A stretch of DNA of 19,511 nt from Bacteroidetes bacterium 4572_114 (GCA_002254335.1 NIVA01000146.1:1-19511), one strand, 5' to 3'. Positions 7,724 through 15,588 are shown, counted from the stretch's first letter. Notes: generated from the letters alone by a model not told the origin. A program made the numbers and translations.

Positions 7724-8037
7724 TTCTCGTCCATCCTTTCAAGAGAGAATTTTAAATTTGTTTTTAAAGCTCTAAATACTCTTAAAATAGTTTCGATTGT
7801 TACGTTTTTCGTATTTCGTTCCAATTTTGAAATTTGTGATTTGTTCACTCCAACTAATTTACCAAGTTGCTCTTGAGTCAAATGATTCTCCACTCTGACT
7901 AATTTAATCATTTCTCCAAGAACTTCAACTTTTAATTCCAACTCATATTCATCTCTTTCAGTTGTTCCAACTTTTCCGATATCTTCATCTTTTAATTGGT
8001 CTAAAGTCATCATTTTCATTTTCCCGTTTGTTTCCAT
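7708..8037 (-). CDS. HigA-type antitoxin, XRE helix-turn-helix
   Basis: A 109-residue protein with an acidic N-terminal region (1-40) and one Cro/cI-type helix-turn-helix at about 44-91; LTQEQLGKLVGVNKSQISK (53-71) is the core recognition unit. It lies two bases downstream of the RelE/HigB-type toxin gene, the toxin-first order of HigBA systems. There the HTH protein both neutralises the toxin and represses the operon. The DNA is strikingly AT-rich: positions 7741-7860 contain 30 G/C in 120, against 30 in 60 for uvrB at 8641-8700, which suggests acquisition by transfer. The 3' end overlaps the convergent EEP gene by 16 bases, so the pair is tightly wedged between housekeeping genes. It is clear as an antitoxin-like regulator, but whether the system is active depends on the toxin. 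Confidence 0.85.
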   Translation of the reverse strand: METNGKMKMMTLDQLKDEDIGKVGTTERDEYELELKVEVLGEMIKLVRVENHLTQEQLGKLVGVNKSQISKLERNTKNVTIETILRVFRALKTNLKFSLERMDENYGIA

Positions 8038-8039
8038 GG

Positions 8040-8312
8040 TTAATGATTTTTGTTTTTAAAATATTCTTGTCTAATTCGTTCAGCTTTTTGAATCTCATTT
8101 TTTGGTATTTTATTAGATTTTTTAATTACACCATGAGTTGCCAAAACTAAAGTATTCCTATTATCTGTTTTGTCCCAAAAGGCAAATATTCTATATTGGA
8201 ATGATAAACTTTTTGTTCTAAAATACCATATTTCACCTTCTAATTTTTCAAAAAGTTTGGGGTCATTCAGAAACTTTGCCTTATCAGTATTATAATAAAG
8301 CCCACGCACCAC
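8040..8312 (-). CDS. RelE/HigB (Gp49-like) toxin, apparently missing its N-terminus
   Basis: 90 residues from GTG, directly preceded in frame by TAG. It matches the later part of Gp49-like HigB toxins, ribosome-dependent mRNA interferases. YNTDKAKFLND, KLEGEIWYFRT, YRIFAFWDK, LATHGVIKKSNKIPKNEI and AERIRQEYF appear in family order. Family members generally have about 25 more residues at the front (first beta strand and helix), ending in a segment like KIxYNIDKA. Here the homology begins at LYYNTDKA just after the start, and nothing in the sequence beyond 8312 continues it. Either the 5' end was lost when the element inserted or decayed, or the short form is a degenerate toxin. No promoter element is visible upstream, because the DNA there belongs to the uvrB leader. 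It forms an operon with the antitoxin. Confidence 0.75.
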   Translation of the reverse strand: MVRGLYYNTDKAKFLNDPKLFEKLEGEIWYFRTKSLSFQYRIFAFWDKTDNRNTLVLATHGVIKKSNKIPKNEIQKAERIRQEYFKNKNH

Positions 8313-8426
8313 CTACAAAAACCAGCCGGCATGAGACAACTACAAACGGAAAGCCCGGTTTGGCCGCCCAAAACAAAAAATCAGCAATCAGTAACAGGCA
8401 CAAAACGATAAATCGAAAAAAGTATC

Positions 8427-8434
8427 TATTTTTG
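8427..8434 (+). promoter_or_regulatory. Promoter -7 element for uvrB (TATTTTTG)
   Basis: An exact TAnnTTTG match 26 bases before the TTG start of uvrB, giving a short leader. No convincing -33 TTTG was found 19-21 bases upstream. Confidence 0.4.
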
Positions 8435-8460
8435 TTTGCTAACAATAAATTAGAAATCAT

Positions 8461-10488
8461 TTGAAATTTAAGCTCACATCCGATTTTTATCCCACCGGCG
8501 ACCAGCCCGAAGCCATTAAACAACTTGTTGAAGGCCTCCAGCGTGGCGATGCGGCCCAGGTGTTGCAAGGGGTTACCGGCTCAGGAAAAACCTTTACCAT
8601 TGCCAATGTGCTGAACCAACTAAACCGCCCGGCCCTGGTGTTGAGCCACAACAAAACGCTGGCCGCACAGTTGTACGGTGAGTTTAAGCAGTTTTTCCCC
8701 GAAAATGCCGTGGAGTATTTTGTTTCGTACTACGATTATTACCAGCCCGAAGCCTACCTCCCGGTTACCAATACCTATATCGAAAAGGACCTTTCGATTA
8801 ATGATGAGATAGAAAAGCTAAGGTTAAGCACCACCTCTTCGCTGCTTTCGGGCCGCAGGGATGTAATTGTGGTGTCGTCGGTATCGTGTATTTATGGAAT
8901 TGGAAACCCGGATGATTTTACAAATAACGTTATCAAACTGGAGGTCGGGTCAACAATTTCGCGGAACAAGTTGCTGTTGGACTTAGTGGGGAGCCTTTAT
9001 TCGCGCAATGAAATAGAGTTTACACGTGGCAATTTCAGGGTGAAAGGCGACACCATAGATGTTTTTCCGGCTTACGCAGATTTTGCCTACCGGATAGTTT
9101 TGTGGGGCGATGAAATTGAGGAGCTGAACACCTTCGACCCGGTAACCGGAAAGGAATTGGACCGTTATACCGAAATTGCAATTTTTCCGGCAAATATTTT
9201 TGTTACCTCAAAGGAGAAGATAAAATCGTCGATGCTTGCCATACAAGATGATATGTTTAAGCAGGCCGCATATTTCAGGGATATTGGCAAACACTTAGAA
9301 GCCAAGCGGCTGGAAGACCGTGTGAGCTACGATATTGAGATGATGCGTGAATTGGGATATTGCTCCGGCATCGAAAATTATTCAAGATATTTTGATGGGC
9401 GCAAACATGGCACAAGGCCGTTTTGCCTTTTGGATTATTTACCGGAGGATTTTATTTTGATTGCGGACGAAAGCCATGTTTCTATTCCACAGATAAGGGC
9501 AATGTATGGTGGCGACAGGTCGCGCAAGAGGGTTTTGGTGGAACACGGGTTCAGGCTGCCCTCGGCCATGGATAACCGGCCATTGAAATTTGACGAGTTT
9601 GAGGCCATTACCGGGCAAACCATTTATGCATCGGCAACCCCTGCCGACTATGAACTCCAGCGTAGCGAAGGCATTATCGTGGAACAACTTATCAGGCCCA
9701 CCGGTTTGCTTGACCCGGTGATTGAAGTGCGGCCAAGCCTGAACCAGATTGATGACCTGTTGGATGAAATCGATATCGTGATTAAACGCGCCGAAAGGGT
9801 TTTAGTTACTACGCTGACCAAACGAATGGCCGAAGAGCTTAACAAATATTTATTGCGGTTAAATATAAAATGCAGGTACATCCACTCAGATGTTGAAACC
9901 CTTGAACGGGTGGAGATAATGCGTGATTTGAGGCTGGGGGAAATAGATGTGCTTGTTGGTGTAAACCTGCTCCGCGAGGGGCTTGACCTTCCGGAAGTTT
10001 CGCTGGTGGCCATTCTGGATGCCGATAAAGAGGGCTTTTTGCGATCCGAACGTTCGCTGACCCAAACAGCAGGCCGCGCAGCCAGAAATATCAATTCAAA
10101 GGTAATTATGTATGCCGATGTGATTACCAAGTCGATGCAAAAAACTATTGACGAGACAGATCGAAAGCGTGCAAAACAATTGAAATACAACGAGGTAAAT
10201 AATATTACCCCACGAACGATGAAGAAGTCGGTTGAATCGATAATGGGCCAAACAACGATTGCTGCCGGAAAAGGCAAACAAGCCAGGGCTTATTCAGAAA
10301 ACATGGAAATTAGTGTAGCGGCCGATCCTGTGGTGCAATATATGACAAAAGATCAATTGGAAAAAGCAATAACCAAAACCCGCAAAAAAATGGGGGATGC
10401 CGTTAAGGAACTTGATTTCATAGAGGCCGCACACCTTAGGGACGAGCTATTTGGGTTGGAAGATAGGTTGAAGGGTGCAACCCCCTGA
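8461..10488 (+). CDS. uvrB: Excinuclease ABC subunit B
   Basis: A 675-residue UvrB, full length. It is the damage-verifying helicase-like subunit that takes lesions from UvrA and recruits UvrC for nucleotide excision repair. Seen in order: Walker A GVTGSGKT (37-44), the tyrosine-rich beta-hairpin YYDYYQPEAYLP (90-101) that inserts beside the lesion, DESH Walker B (336-339), YASATP (389-394), QTAGRAARN motif VI (535-543), and the C-terminal UVR domain with LDFIEAAHLRDEL near the end. The start is TTG at 8461: it gives the standard N-terminus MKFKLTSDFYPTGDQPEAI, the codons upstream lead to a TAA at 8446-8448 without an ATG, and a -7 element lies 26 bases before it. It stands as a single-gene unit, followed by a repeat-rich spacer. 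Confidence 0.97.
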   Translation: MKFKLTSDFYPTGDQPEAIKQLVEGLQRGDAAQVLQGVTGSGKTFTIANVLNQLNRPALVLSHNKTLAAQLYGEFKQFFPENAVEYFVSYYDYYQPEAYLPVTNTYIEKDLSINDEIEKLRLSTTSSLLSGRRDVIVVSSVSCIYGIGNPDDFTNNVIKLEVGSTISRNKLLLDLVGSLYSRNEIEFTRGNFRVKGDTIDVFPAYADFAYRIVLWGDEIEELNTFDPVTGKELDRYTEIAIFPANIFVTSKEKIKSSMLAIQDDMFKQAAYFRDIGKHLEAKRLEDRVSYDIEMMRELGYCSGIENYSRYFDGRKHGTRPFCLLDYLPEDFILIADESHVSIPQIRAMYGGDRSRKRVLVEHGFRLPSAMDNRPLKFDEFEAITGQTIYASATPADYELQRSEGIIVEQLIRPTGLLDPVIEVRPSLNQIDDLLDEIDIVIKRAERVLVTTLTKRMAEELNKYLLRLNIKCRYIHSDVETLERVEIMRDLRLGEIDVLVGVNLLREGLDLPEVSLVAILDADKEGFLRSERSLTQTAGRAARNINSKVIMYADVITKSMQKTIDETDRKRAKQLKYNEVNNITPRTMKKSVESIMGQTTIAAGKGKQARAYSENMEISVAADPVVQYMTKDQLEKAITKTRKKMGDAVKELDFIEAAHLRDELFGLEDRLKGATP

Positions 10489-10774
10489 TCTTATAGGACA
10501 TCATCCCTAAAAATAACAAATCGCAATGATCAAATATCAAATAAATCCCAAAATAAAAAATAAAAATCCCAAATTACATGCTGTTCAACGTCTCGTTTCG
10601 GTATGCTGACACGTAGCCGTTTCGGATGCTTGCACCAATGCTTGTGAATCAAGGTACGAAGGCCGGCTTGTAATTTGAGTTTTTATAATTTGTAATTTAT
10701 TTGGATTTTGCTTTTTTGGATTTGTCTTTTCCAGCTTTTCTGGGATAGGTCTAATCACCAAAAAAAAATATTTT
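10489..10774. repeat. Repeat-rich spacer between uvrB and cysQ
   Basis: No gene is supported here. AT-rich arms (AAATCCCAAA-type) face each other: ATAAAAATCCCAAATTACA (10560-10578) against TGTAATTTGAGTTTTTAT (10669-10686), an imperfect inverted repeat around a more GC-rich 90-base core. The core holds a direct repeat of CGTTTCGG followed by ATGCT (10594 and 10618, 24 bases apart). The layout resembles dispersed palindromic intergenic repeats of Bacteroidota. Function is unknown. Confidence 0.5.
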
Positions 10775-11602
10775 ATGACAAACCATCCATTACAAAAAAT
10801 CGACTTCGACCAATTGTTAAAACTTTGTATCCGGGCTGCTTTTGATGCCGGCAACGAAATATTACATTTTTATAATACAGGTTTTGATATCGAAACAAAA
10901 AGTGACAACAGCCCCCTGACCAATGCCGACAAGGCAGCCCACAACGTGATTGCAAAGGCCCTGGAAAAGACAAACATCCCGGTGTTAAGCGAAGAGGGGG
11001 ACATTCTTCCTTATGAGATCAGGAAGGATTTTGAATATTTATGGATTGTAGATCCACTGGACGGCACCAAGGAATTTATTAAACACAATGATGAGTTCAC
11101 GGTAAACATTGCCCTTGTCCATTATCAAAAGCCCATACTTGGTGTTGTTTATTGCCCCCCGCTAAAGTCGATGTATTTTGCGGCCAACAATGGCAAAGGG
11201 GCATTTAAGTCTATCCTGGAAAATTATGATAAAATTGATGTTGAAAATGTAATCTCCCATGCCGAAAAAATACCTTTTGCAAACCGGGACAGGAAATTTA
11301 CTGTGGTTGCCAGCAGGTCGCACATGAACAGTGAAACTGCCGGTTTTATCGAAAACCTAAAAAAGGAACATGGTGACATAGAGCTTATCTCGAAAGGAAG
11401 TTCGTTAAAGTTATGCGAAATTGCCGAAGGGAGCGCCGACATTTATCCACGCTTTGCCCCCACGAGTGAGTGGGATACCGCAGCTTCACATGCCCTTGTT
11501 GAAATTTCGGGCGGTAAGGTGGTTGATGCCAAAACCAACCTGCCACTTCAATACAATAAGGAGGATATTTTGAACCCGTGGTTTATTGTTGGGAGAAGGT
11601 AG
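10775..11602 (+). CDS. cysQ: 3'(2'),5'-bisphosphate nucleotidase CysQ
   Basis: 275 residues, the usual CysQ length. The enzyme removes the 3'-phosphate from PAP (and PAPS), clearing the inhibitory by-product of sulfate assimilation and sulfation. It belongs to the Li-sensitive, Mg-dependent inositol-monophosphatase superfamily. Metal-site motifs: Asp44-Asn45 and DADK-like NADKAAH (50-56), SEEG (72-75), the signature VDPLDGTKEF (92-101), and SEWDTAASHAL (231-241, Asp234). The C-terminal GGKVVDAKTNLPLQYNK segment is typical of CysQ rather than SuhB. No cysD/N/H genes are nearby, so here it probably serves general PAP clearance. A second potential PAP/nanoRNA phosphatase, the DHH protein at 14.9-15.6 kb, is truncated, which could make CysQ the main PAP phosphatase in this cell (inference). 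Confidence 0.93.
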   Translation: MTNHPLQKIDFDQLLKLCIRAAFDAGNEILHFYNTGFDIETKSDNSPLTNADKAAHNVIAKALEKTNIPVLSEEGDILPYEIRKDFEYLWIVDPLDGTKEFIKHNDEFTVNIALVHYQKPILGVVYCPPLKSMYFAANNGKGAFKSILENYDKIDVENVISHAEKIPFANRDRKFTVVASRSHMNSETAGFIENLKKEHGDIELISKGSSLKLCEIAEGSADIYPRFAPTSEWDTAASHALVEISGGKVVDAKTNLPLQYNKEDILNPWFIVGRR

Positions 11603-11629
11603 ATGGGTGAGTTTGGGGTATTGAAGCCA

Positions 11630-11812
11630 GGTGGCAAATTACCGCACTCCGCTCGCAATATCCCGTCTTCGCTACAAACAACATTACCAAAACGATCTTT
11701 GGAACAAACCTTTGCGATGGTGACAGTTGCTTTGGAAAAAGATTTTGCGAGGGAGGCACGACCGAAGCAATCTGTCTTAACCTTGCCGTTGCTTCTTAGC
11801 ACCAAATAACCA
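11630..11812. repeat. Degenerate intergenic repeat element (GATTGCTTCGG ... CTCGCAA type)
   Basis: The minus strand contains GATTGCTTCGGTCGTGCCTC followed by CCTCGCAA (11744-11771 region), and the other end has TTGCGAGCGGAGTGCGGTAA (about 11642-11663 read on minus). The two ends are imperfect inverted copies around a central block. This matches the general look of the dispersed TTGCTTCG...CTCGCAATGA repeats found in many bacterial genomes. Open frames on both strands here have no protein-like features and are judged non-coding. Confidence 0.4.
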
Positions 11813-11849
11813 GGCTCTCATAACTGATTACCAGAAATGCATGGCAGCC

Positions 11850-13160
11850 CTACTCCTTAATCACCTCCTGCAGTTCCACCTCAAAAACAAGTGGTGAAAA
11901 CGGTGGGATCCTTTGTCCTGAGCCACGCTCGCCGTAACCAAGGTTTGATGGGATAATTAGTGTTGCCTTGCCTCCCTGTTTCATCAGGGCAATACCTTCG
12001 TCCCAACCTTTGATAACGCGGCCCTGGCCCAATGGGAATTCAAAAGCTTTATTGCGGTTCGACGAAGCATCGAAGACGGTCCCGTCTAAAAGTTTACCTG
12101 TGTACCATACTTTTACTTTATCGCCAGGTTTTGGTGCCGGGCCATCTCCTTTTTCACGTATCACAACGTATAACCCTGATGCTGTTGGCTTTTCGGTGAT
12201 ACCGTTTTCTTTTAAATATTTTTCTATTTGGTCGGTTTCACCGAGGCGTTGCTGGTTATCATACTCTTTTTTTGATTGAATTTTTACCAGTTCCAGTTCG
12301 CTGATCAAAGTTGTATAAGGTGGTACCATACCGCCCCTGCCCCGTTCGCCAAAAGCCAGGCTTGATAGCATAATAATCCGGGCTTTGCCACCCTCTTTCA
12401 TTTTCAGCAATGCCTGGTTCATCCCTTCGGTATCAAAAGGTTGCCCCAACTCAAAAAAGACCGGCTCGCCTTGCTGCTTTGTTGAAAAAATTTCTGTCCC
12501 ATCAAGCATCGAAATATTAAAATCTACAGTAACTAAATCGCCCTTTTTGGCAAGTGGCCCTTTTCCTTCCTTCAAATTTTCAAAATACAAACCTGTTTCG
12601 GTAGGCTGGGTTTTGATGTTGTTTTCCTGGAGATAGGCCTGTAGGATGCTGTCTTCGGCAACCTGTAAACCCACTAGTTGTTTTTCGTAGTCTTTTCTGG
12701 CCTCGTCTTCAGTTTTTATGTTCATCAGCTTCACATCAAAAATCAGCTTATCAATACCGATGGCATATTCGGGTATTTCCGGAAAACGGGCTGTTTTAAG
12801 AAAAAATGAATCGGCCTGGATCAAAAAAGTCGCGCTATCGCCACGGTGCATCATTTGTAACCCCTCCATCAGGTCGCCGGCATAAACAGGTTCTTCTATA
12901 GGTATGGGGACCAGCCCGTCAGGCATGACATCCGAATCAAAAAGGGTGGTATCATTTGACCTGTATTTCATTTTCAAAAATGCCAGTTTGCCAATTTCGG
13001 GTTGCTCGGCCGTATCGTTCAGGATATGAAACTTGTACGCCAATCCGGTCTCTGAATAATCAAAACCATCTTGTTTTTTTGATTTACCAGAATCGCAGGA
13101 GGTAAAAATTGTTGTGATTAAAAATCCAAGTATCACAAATCCAAATACTGTTTTGTTCAT
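11850..13160 (-). CDS. Three-domain FKBP-type peptidyl-prolyl isomerase lipoprotein
   Basis: 436 residues. A lipoprotein signal (hydrophobic 5-20, lipobox FTSC with Cys22) places it on the periplasmic side of a membrane. Three FKBP units follow: a divergent first domain (about 38-148, lacking the WDE core), a second (about 188-294, with GQPFDTEGMNQALLKMKEGG in place of VIKGWDEG), and a canonical third (about 328-433) with VWYTG (351-355), GQGRVIKGWDEG (378-389) and LGYGERG (407-413). Only the third has the full catalytic set, so the first two may be chaperone or binding modules. Each of domains two and three is preceded by the same linker helix pattern (yL-eN-i---PT-sGLY). It is the third of three FKBP genes and is separated from the second by a 268-base spacer with repeats, so it may have its own promoter. 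Confidence 0.9.
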   Translation of the reverse strand: MNKTVFGFVILGFLITTIFTSCDSGKSKKQDGFDYSETGLAYKFHILNDTAEQPEIGKLAFLKMKYRSNDTTLFDSDVMPDGLVPIPIEEPVYAGDLMEGLQMMHRGDSATFLIQADSFFLKTARFPEIPEYAIGIDKLIFDVKLMNIKTEDEARKDYEKQLVGLQVAEDSILQAYLQENNIKTQPTETGLYFENLKEGKGPLAKKGDLVTVDFNISMLDGTEIFSTKQQGEPVFFELGQPFDTEGMNQALLKMKEGGKARIIMLSSLAFGERGRGGMVPPYTTLISELELVKIQSKKEYDNQQRLGETDQIEKYLKENGITEKPTASGLYVVIREKGDGPAPKPGDKVKVWYTGKLLDGTVFDASSNRNKAFEFPLGQGRVIKGWDEGIALMKQGGKATLIIPSNLGYGERGSGQRIPPFSPLVFEVELQEVIKE

Positions 13161-13428
13161 GTTTAATTGTTATTTGATTAGTTTATTTTGTTTTTTTTTA
13201 ACTTAGTTTTCTGACCCTGACTGGTCTTTGACTAAGTAGTGCTTGTCCATAAAGTAGATGGTTTTTGGAATTGAAGCCCGTCCCGAAAGCTTTCGGGACT
13301 AAATCCAAAATCCAAAATCCAAAATTTTTCATTTTGGAAACGAAAAATATAGTTTAAAGACAGACACCAAGTAAGGTCTTTGGGACGAGACTTATCAGGT
13401 AAAATATTAACCTAACCCTCATCTCTAT
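13161..13428. repeat. Spacer with 20-bp palindrome, AATCCAA tandem repeat and hairpin
   Basis: Between the two- and three-domain FKBP genes lies a perfect 20-bp palindrome GTCCCGAAAGCTTTCGGGAC (13280-13299). It is followed directly by three tandem copies of AATCCAA (about 13301-13322) and a hairpin TCCAAAAT-ttttc-ATTTTGGA (13318-13338). Similar CCCGAAAGCTTTCGGG-type palindromes next to AATCCAA strings are familiar from Bacteroidota intergenic DNA. No open frame is supported. It might act as a transcription terminator or processing site between the FKBP genes. Confidence 0.6.
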
Positions 13429-14301
13429 TTAATCGCCAACCTCCACCAATTCCACTTCAAAGAAAAGTGGTGAATAGGGCTTAATATTTCCACGTGCCTG
13501 TGTGCCATAAGCGAGTTTAGAGGGTATCACCAAATTGGCTTTCCCCCCCTCTTTCATCATGGCAATCCCCTCGTCCCAACCTTTGATTACCTGGCCCTGG
13601 CCTAAAACAAAGTCAATTGGCTCATCACGGTCGTAAGATGAATCAAACTTTTCGCCATTCAAAAAGGTGCCCTTGTAATGCACTTTAACACTTTTCCCGG
13701 CAACGGCGGGCTTGCCAGTCCCTTCTTGTACCTCGATATAATACAAGCCATTTTCGGTAGGTTCCACATCGTAACCATTCTCATCAAGAAATCTTTCGAT
13801 ACTTTGCATTTCATTATCGCGCCGGCTTTCAGCGGCAATGCGGTCTGCTTTCATCTCGGCAGGCTCAGGCCTTGCACTAATCAGCTTTATGTCGAAAAAG
13901 AGATCTTTATTATCACCAATTTCAGGAGGTAATTCGCGGTATGACATCATATTTAAAAAGAACCCCTCTGCATCCAAAATAATAGTCATGCTATCGCCAA
14001 CATGCATCAATAAAATCCCGTCCATCAAATCACCTTCATATACAGGGTTAATTTGAAATGGGATGATGTTGGATCCACCTTCATACAAAATGGTGTCGGC
14101 AGTCCTGTAATTCATCGTCACTTCCACTATATCATACATGTTGACCTTTGTGGAATCTAAATTGTGAACATGAAATTTATACCTCATCCCGTTTTCGGAT
14201 TCTTTTAATTTGTTAGAATCCTGGCACGACGAAAAAAATATCACAGCAAGAAAAATAACTGTCGTAACAGTTTGAACCTTAAAAATTTGTCTTGTCTTCA
14301 T
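13429..14301 (-). CDS. Two-domain FKBP-type peptidyl-prolyl isomerase lipoprotein
   Basis: 290 residues. Signal peptide hydrophobic core about 11-24 with lipobox FSSC (Cys26), so a membrane-anchored periplasmic lipoprotein. The first domain (about 38-143) is the same divergent type as in the three-domain neighbour: both share the GMRYKFH/GLAYKFH start and a PVYxGDLMxG stretch followed by an MHxGDS segment. The second domain (about 185-288) is canonical: VHYKG (207-211), GQGQVIKGWDEG (234-245), LAYGTQARG (263-271). A linker helix (167-183) joins them. It begins four bases after the stop of the one-domain FKBP gene, so it is in the same operon as DHH and FKBP1. It catalyses proline cis-trans isomerisation of exported proteins, by family. 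The first domain lacks the catalytic aromatics. Confidence 0.9.
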   Translation of the reverse strand: MKTRQIFKVQTVTTVIFLAVIFFSSCQDSNKLKESENGMRYKFHVHNLDSTKVNMYDIVEVTMNYRTADTILYEGGSNIIPFQINPVYEGDLMDGILLMHVGDSMTIILDAEGFFLNMMSYRELPPEIGDNKDLFFDIKLISARPEPAEMKADRIAAESRRDNEMQSIERFLDENGYDVEPTENGLYYIEVQEGTGKPAVAGKSVKVHYKGTFLNGEKFDSSYDRDEPIDFVLGQGQVIKGWDEGIAMMKEGGKANLVIPSKLAYGTQARGNIKPYSPLFFEVELVEVGD

Positions 14302-14305
14302 TTTA

Positions 14306-14851
14306 TCAATACCCTTTAATTTTTATTAGTTTAACATCATAAATTAATGTGGCTTTGGGCGGTATTTTATCCTGATCGCCTGTAAGCCCAAAAGCGCGGT
14401 GCGAAGGTAAAATAAATTTTGCACGGTCGCCTTCATGCAAAAGTAATATTCCTTCTTCCAGGCCTGGCTCCACACCTCCCTTTCCAATCAAAAACTCTTT
14501 AGGCCCGTTAACATCAGATGAATATACCAACTCTCCTGATATCAACCTTATCTCAAACTCAATTTCAGCAACCATGCCTTCTTCAGCTTTTTCACCGTTT
14601 CCGGTTTCATAAATCAAATACCTAAGGCCTGTGCCGGTTTTTTGCACCTCCCACTGGTTTCGGTCAACGAAATCATCAATTTGTTGATCTTCAACTCTAA
14701 CAGCCTCAATATTTGCTTTCAACAAAGCTTCTTCCAAGGCGGCATCATTTACCTGCCCCTGCCTTTCTTCATCCCTGTTGTTACAGGATATCAAGACTAT
14801 TGAAAGTATAATTAATATGGAAATTGATTTGGTAAGGTTCATCGGTATCAT
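14306..14851 (-). CDS. One-domain FKBP lipoprotein, GldI-like
   Basis: About 181 residues. Two ATGs are possible: 14851, which overlaps the DHH stop as TGATG, and 14842, which gives the tidy signal peptide MNLTKSISILIILSIVLISC. The TTG one codon further upstream (14854) is less likely. The lipobox is LISC (Cys24 counted from the TTG). After a charged stretch comes one FKBP domain (about 72-180) with TGTGLRYLIYETG, GELVYSSD, GVEPGLEEGILLLHEGDR and SHRAFGLTGDQDKIPP. The WDE position is GLE (131-133), so activity may be low. Position just downstream of the DHH gene next to ndk, size and lipoprotein nature resemble the gliding-motility isomerase GldI of Bacteroidota. No other gld gene is in the window, so that role is an inference. 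Overlap with DHH suggests translational coupling. Confidence 0.88.
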   Translation of the reverse strand: MIPMNLTKSISILIILSIVLISCNNRDEERQGQVNDAALEEALLKANIEAVRVEDQQIDDFVDRNQWEVQKTGTGLRYLIYETGNGEKAEEGMVAEIEFEIRLISGELVYSSDVNGPKEFLIGKGGVEPGLEEGILLLHEGDRAKFILPSHRAFGLTGDQDKIPPKATLIYDVKLIKIKGY

Positions 14852-15588
14852 CAACTTATCACAAAATCAAGCTGTTCCCTGAATAATGGTAAAATATTTC
14901 TTAATTTTTTAACGGTCTCTTCCATCGAAACATGGGAATTTCCGCCGGCAGCATTTTTATGCCCCCCACCCTCGAAATATTCGCTGGCAATTTGGTTTGC
15001 CGGAAAATCCCCTTTCGATCGAAATGATATCCTTATTAAATTGTCCCGTTCAGTTAGCATAATCGACAGGTTTATCTCCTTTATGGATAAGGGATAATTA
15101 ACAATACCTTCGGAATCGCCGGCTTTATAGTTAAATTTTTCCATATCTGTTTTCGACAGGATTATAAATGCTGTATGAAATTCGGGCAGGGTCACCATTT
15201 TCTCGCTTAAAGCACTGCCAAGCAACCTGATCCTGCTTTCCGAAAAATTGTCGAAAATCAAGCGGTGCAAATGCTCTGCATCAATCCCCAGTTCTATAAG
15301 TTGGGCCACAATACGGTAAGGTACCGGTGAATTACATGCAAAACTGAATGACCCTGTGTCGGTGATAATCCCGGCATACAAACCTTTGGCGGCATCTATA
15401 TTGATGAATTTATTTAACCCGACAGCCTCCACAAACTGAAACACCAACTCCGCAGTTGAGGATGCCGATACCCTTGAATACAAATACTCAAAAGCTTCAA
15501 CATCCGGGTTGGGGTGATGATCGATCAATACCTTGGTGCCCTGATTGGACAGTAATTTTGATATTTCTGAAAATTCTGTAGGTTTCAA
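14851..15588 (-). CDS. DHH-family phosphoesterase (NrnA/PAP phosphatase type), N-terminally truncated
   Basis: 245 residues from TTG. Members of this family (nanoRNase/PAP phosphatase) are normally about 330-345 residues. Present: the DHH motif IDHHPNPD (22-29), GIITDTGSF (73-81, Asp77 of motif IV), the linker, and the DHHA1 domain with GGGHKNAAGG (207-216). Absent: the whole N-terminal Rossmann part with the NPDGDA motif I and the Asp of motif II, which supply metal ligands. The reading frame is open only to 15615 and then meets TAA; there is no ATG upstream. Sequence between 15600 and the ndk start is too short (about 145 bases) to hold the missing 100 or so codons. A -7 element at 15637-15644 survives just upstream, so an internal deletion from near the start codon seems likely. 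Catalysis should be lost. It is the first gene of the FKBP operon. Confidence 0.75.
   Translation of the reverse strand: MKPTEFSEISKLLSNQGTKVLIDHHPNPDVEAFEYLYSRVSASSTAELVFQFVEAVGLNKFINIDAAKGLYAGIITDTGSFSFACNSPVPYRIVAQLIELGIDAEHLHRLIFDNFSESRIRLLGSALSEKMVTLPEFHTAFIILSKTDMEKFNYKAGDSEGIVNYPLSIKEINLSIMLTERDNLIRISFRSKGDFPANQIASEYFEGGGHKNAAGGNSHVSMEETVKKLRNILPLFREQLDFVIS

Noticed and set aside
8290..8460. Minus-strand frame with two hydrophobic stretches (about 56 residues from the ATG at 8460) and a plus-strand frame over the same bases
   Set aside because: It overlaps the uvrB promoter and the toxin 5' end, has no family resemblance, and hydrophobic frames opposite AT-rich DNA are common by chance.
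9648..10281. Long minus-strand frames within uvrB
   Set aside because: They are antisense shadows of a strongly conserved gene, with serine- and arginine-rich composition typical of reversed coding DNA.
11548..11809. Open frames on both strands downstream of cysQ
   Set aside because: They coincide with a degenerate intergenic repeat, have no promoter, and read as low-complexity translations of the repeat.
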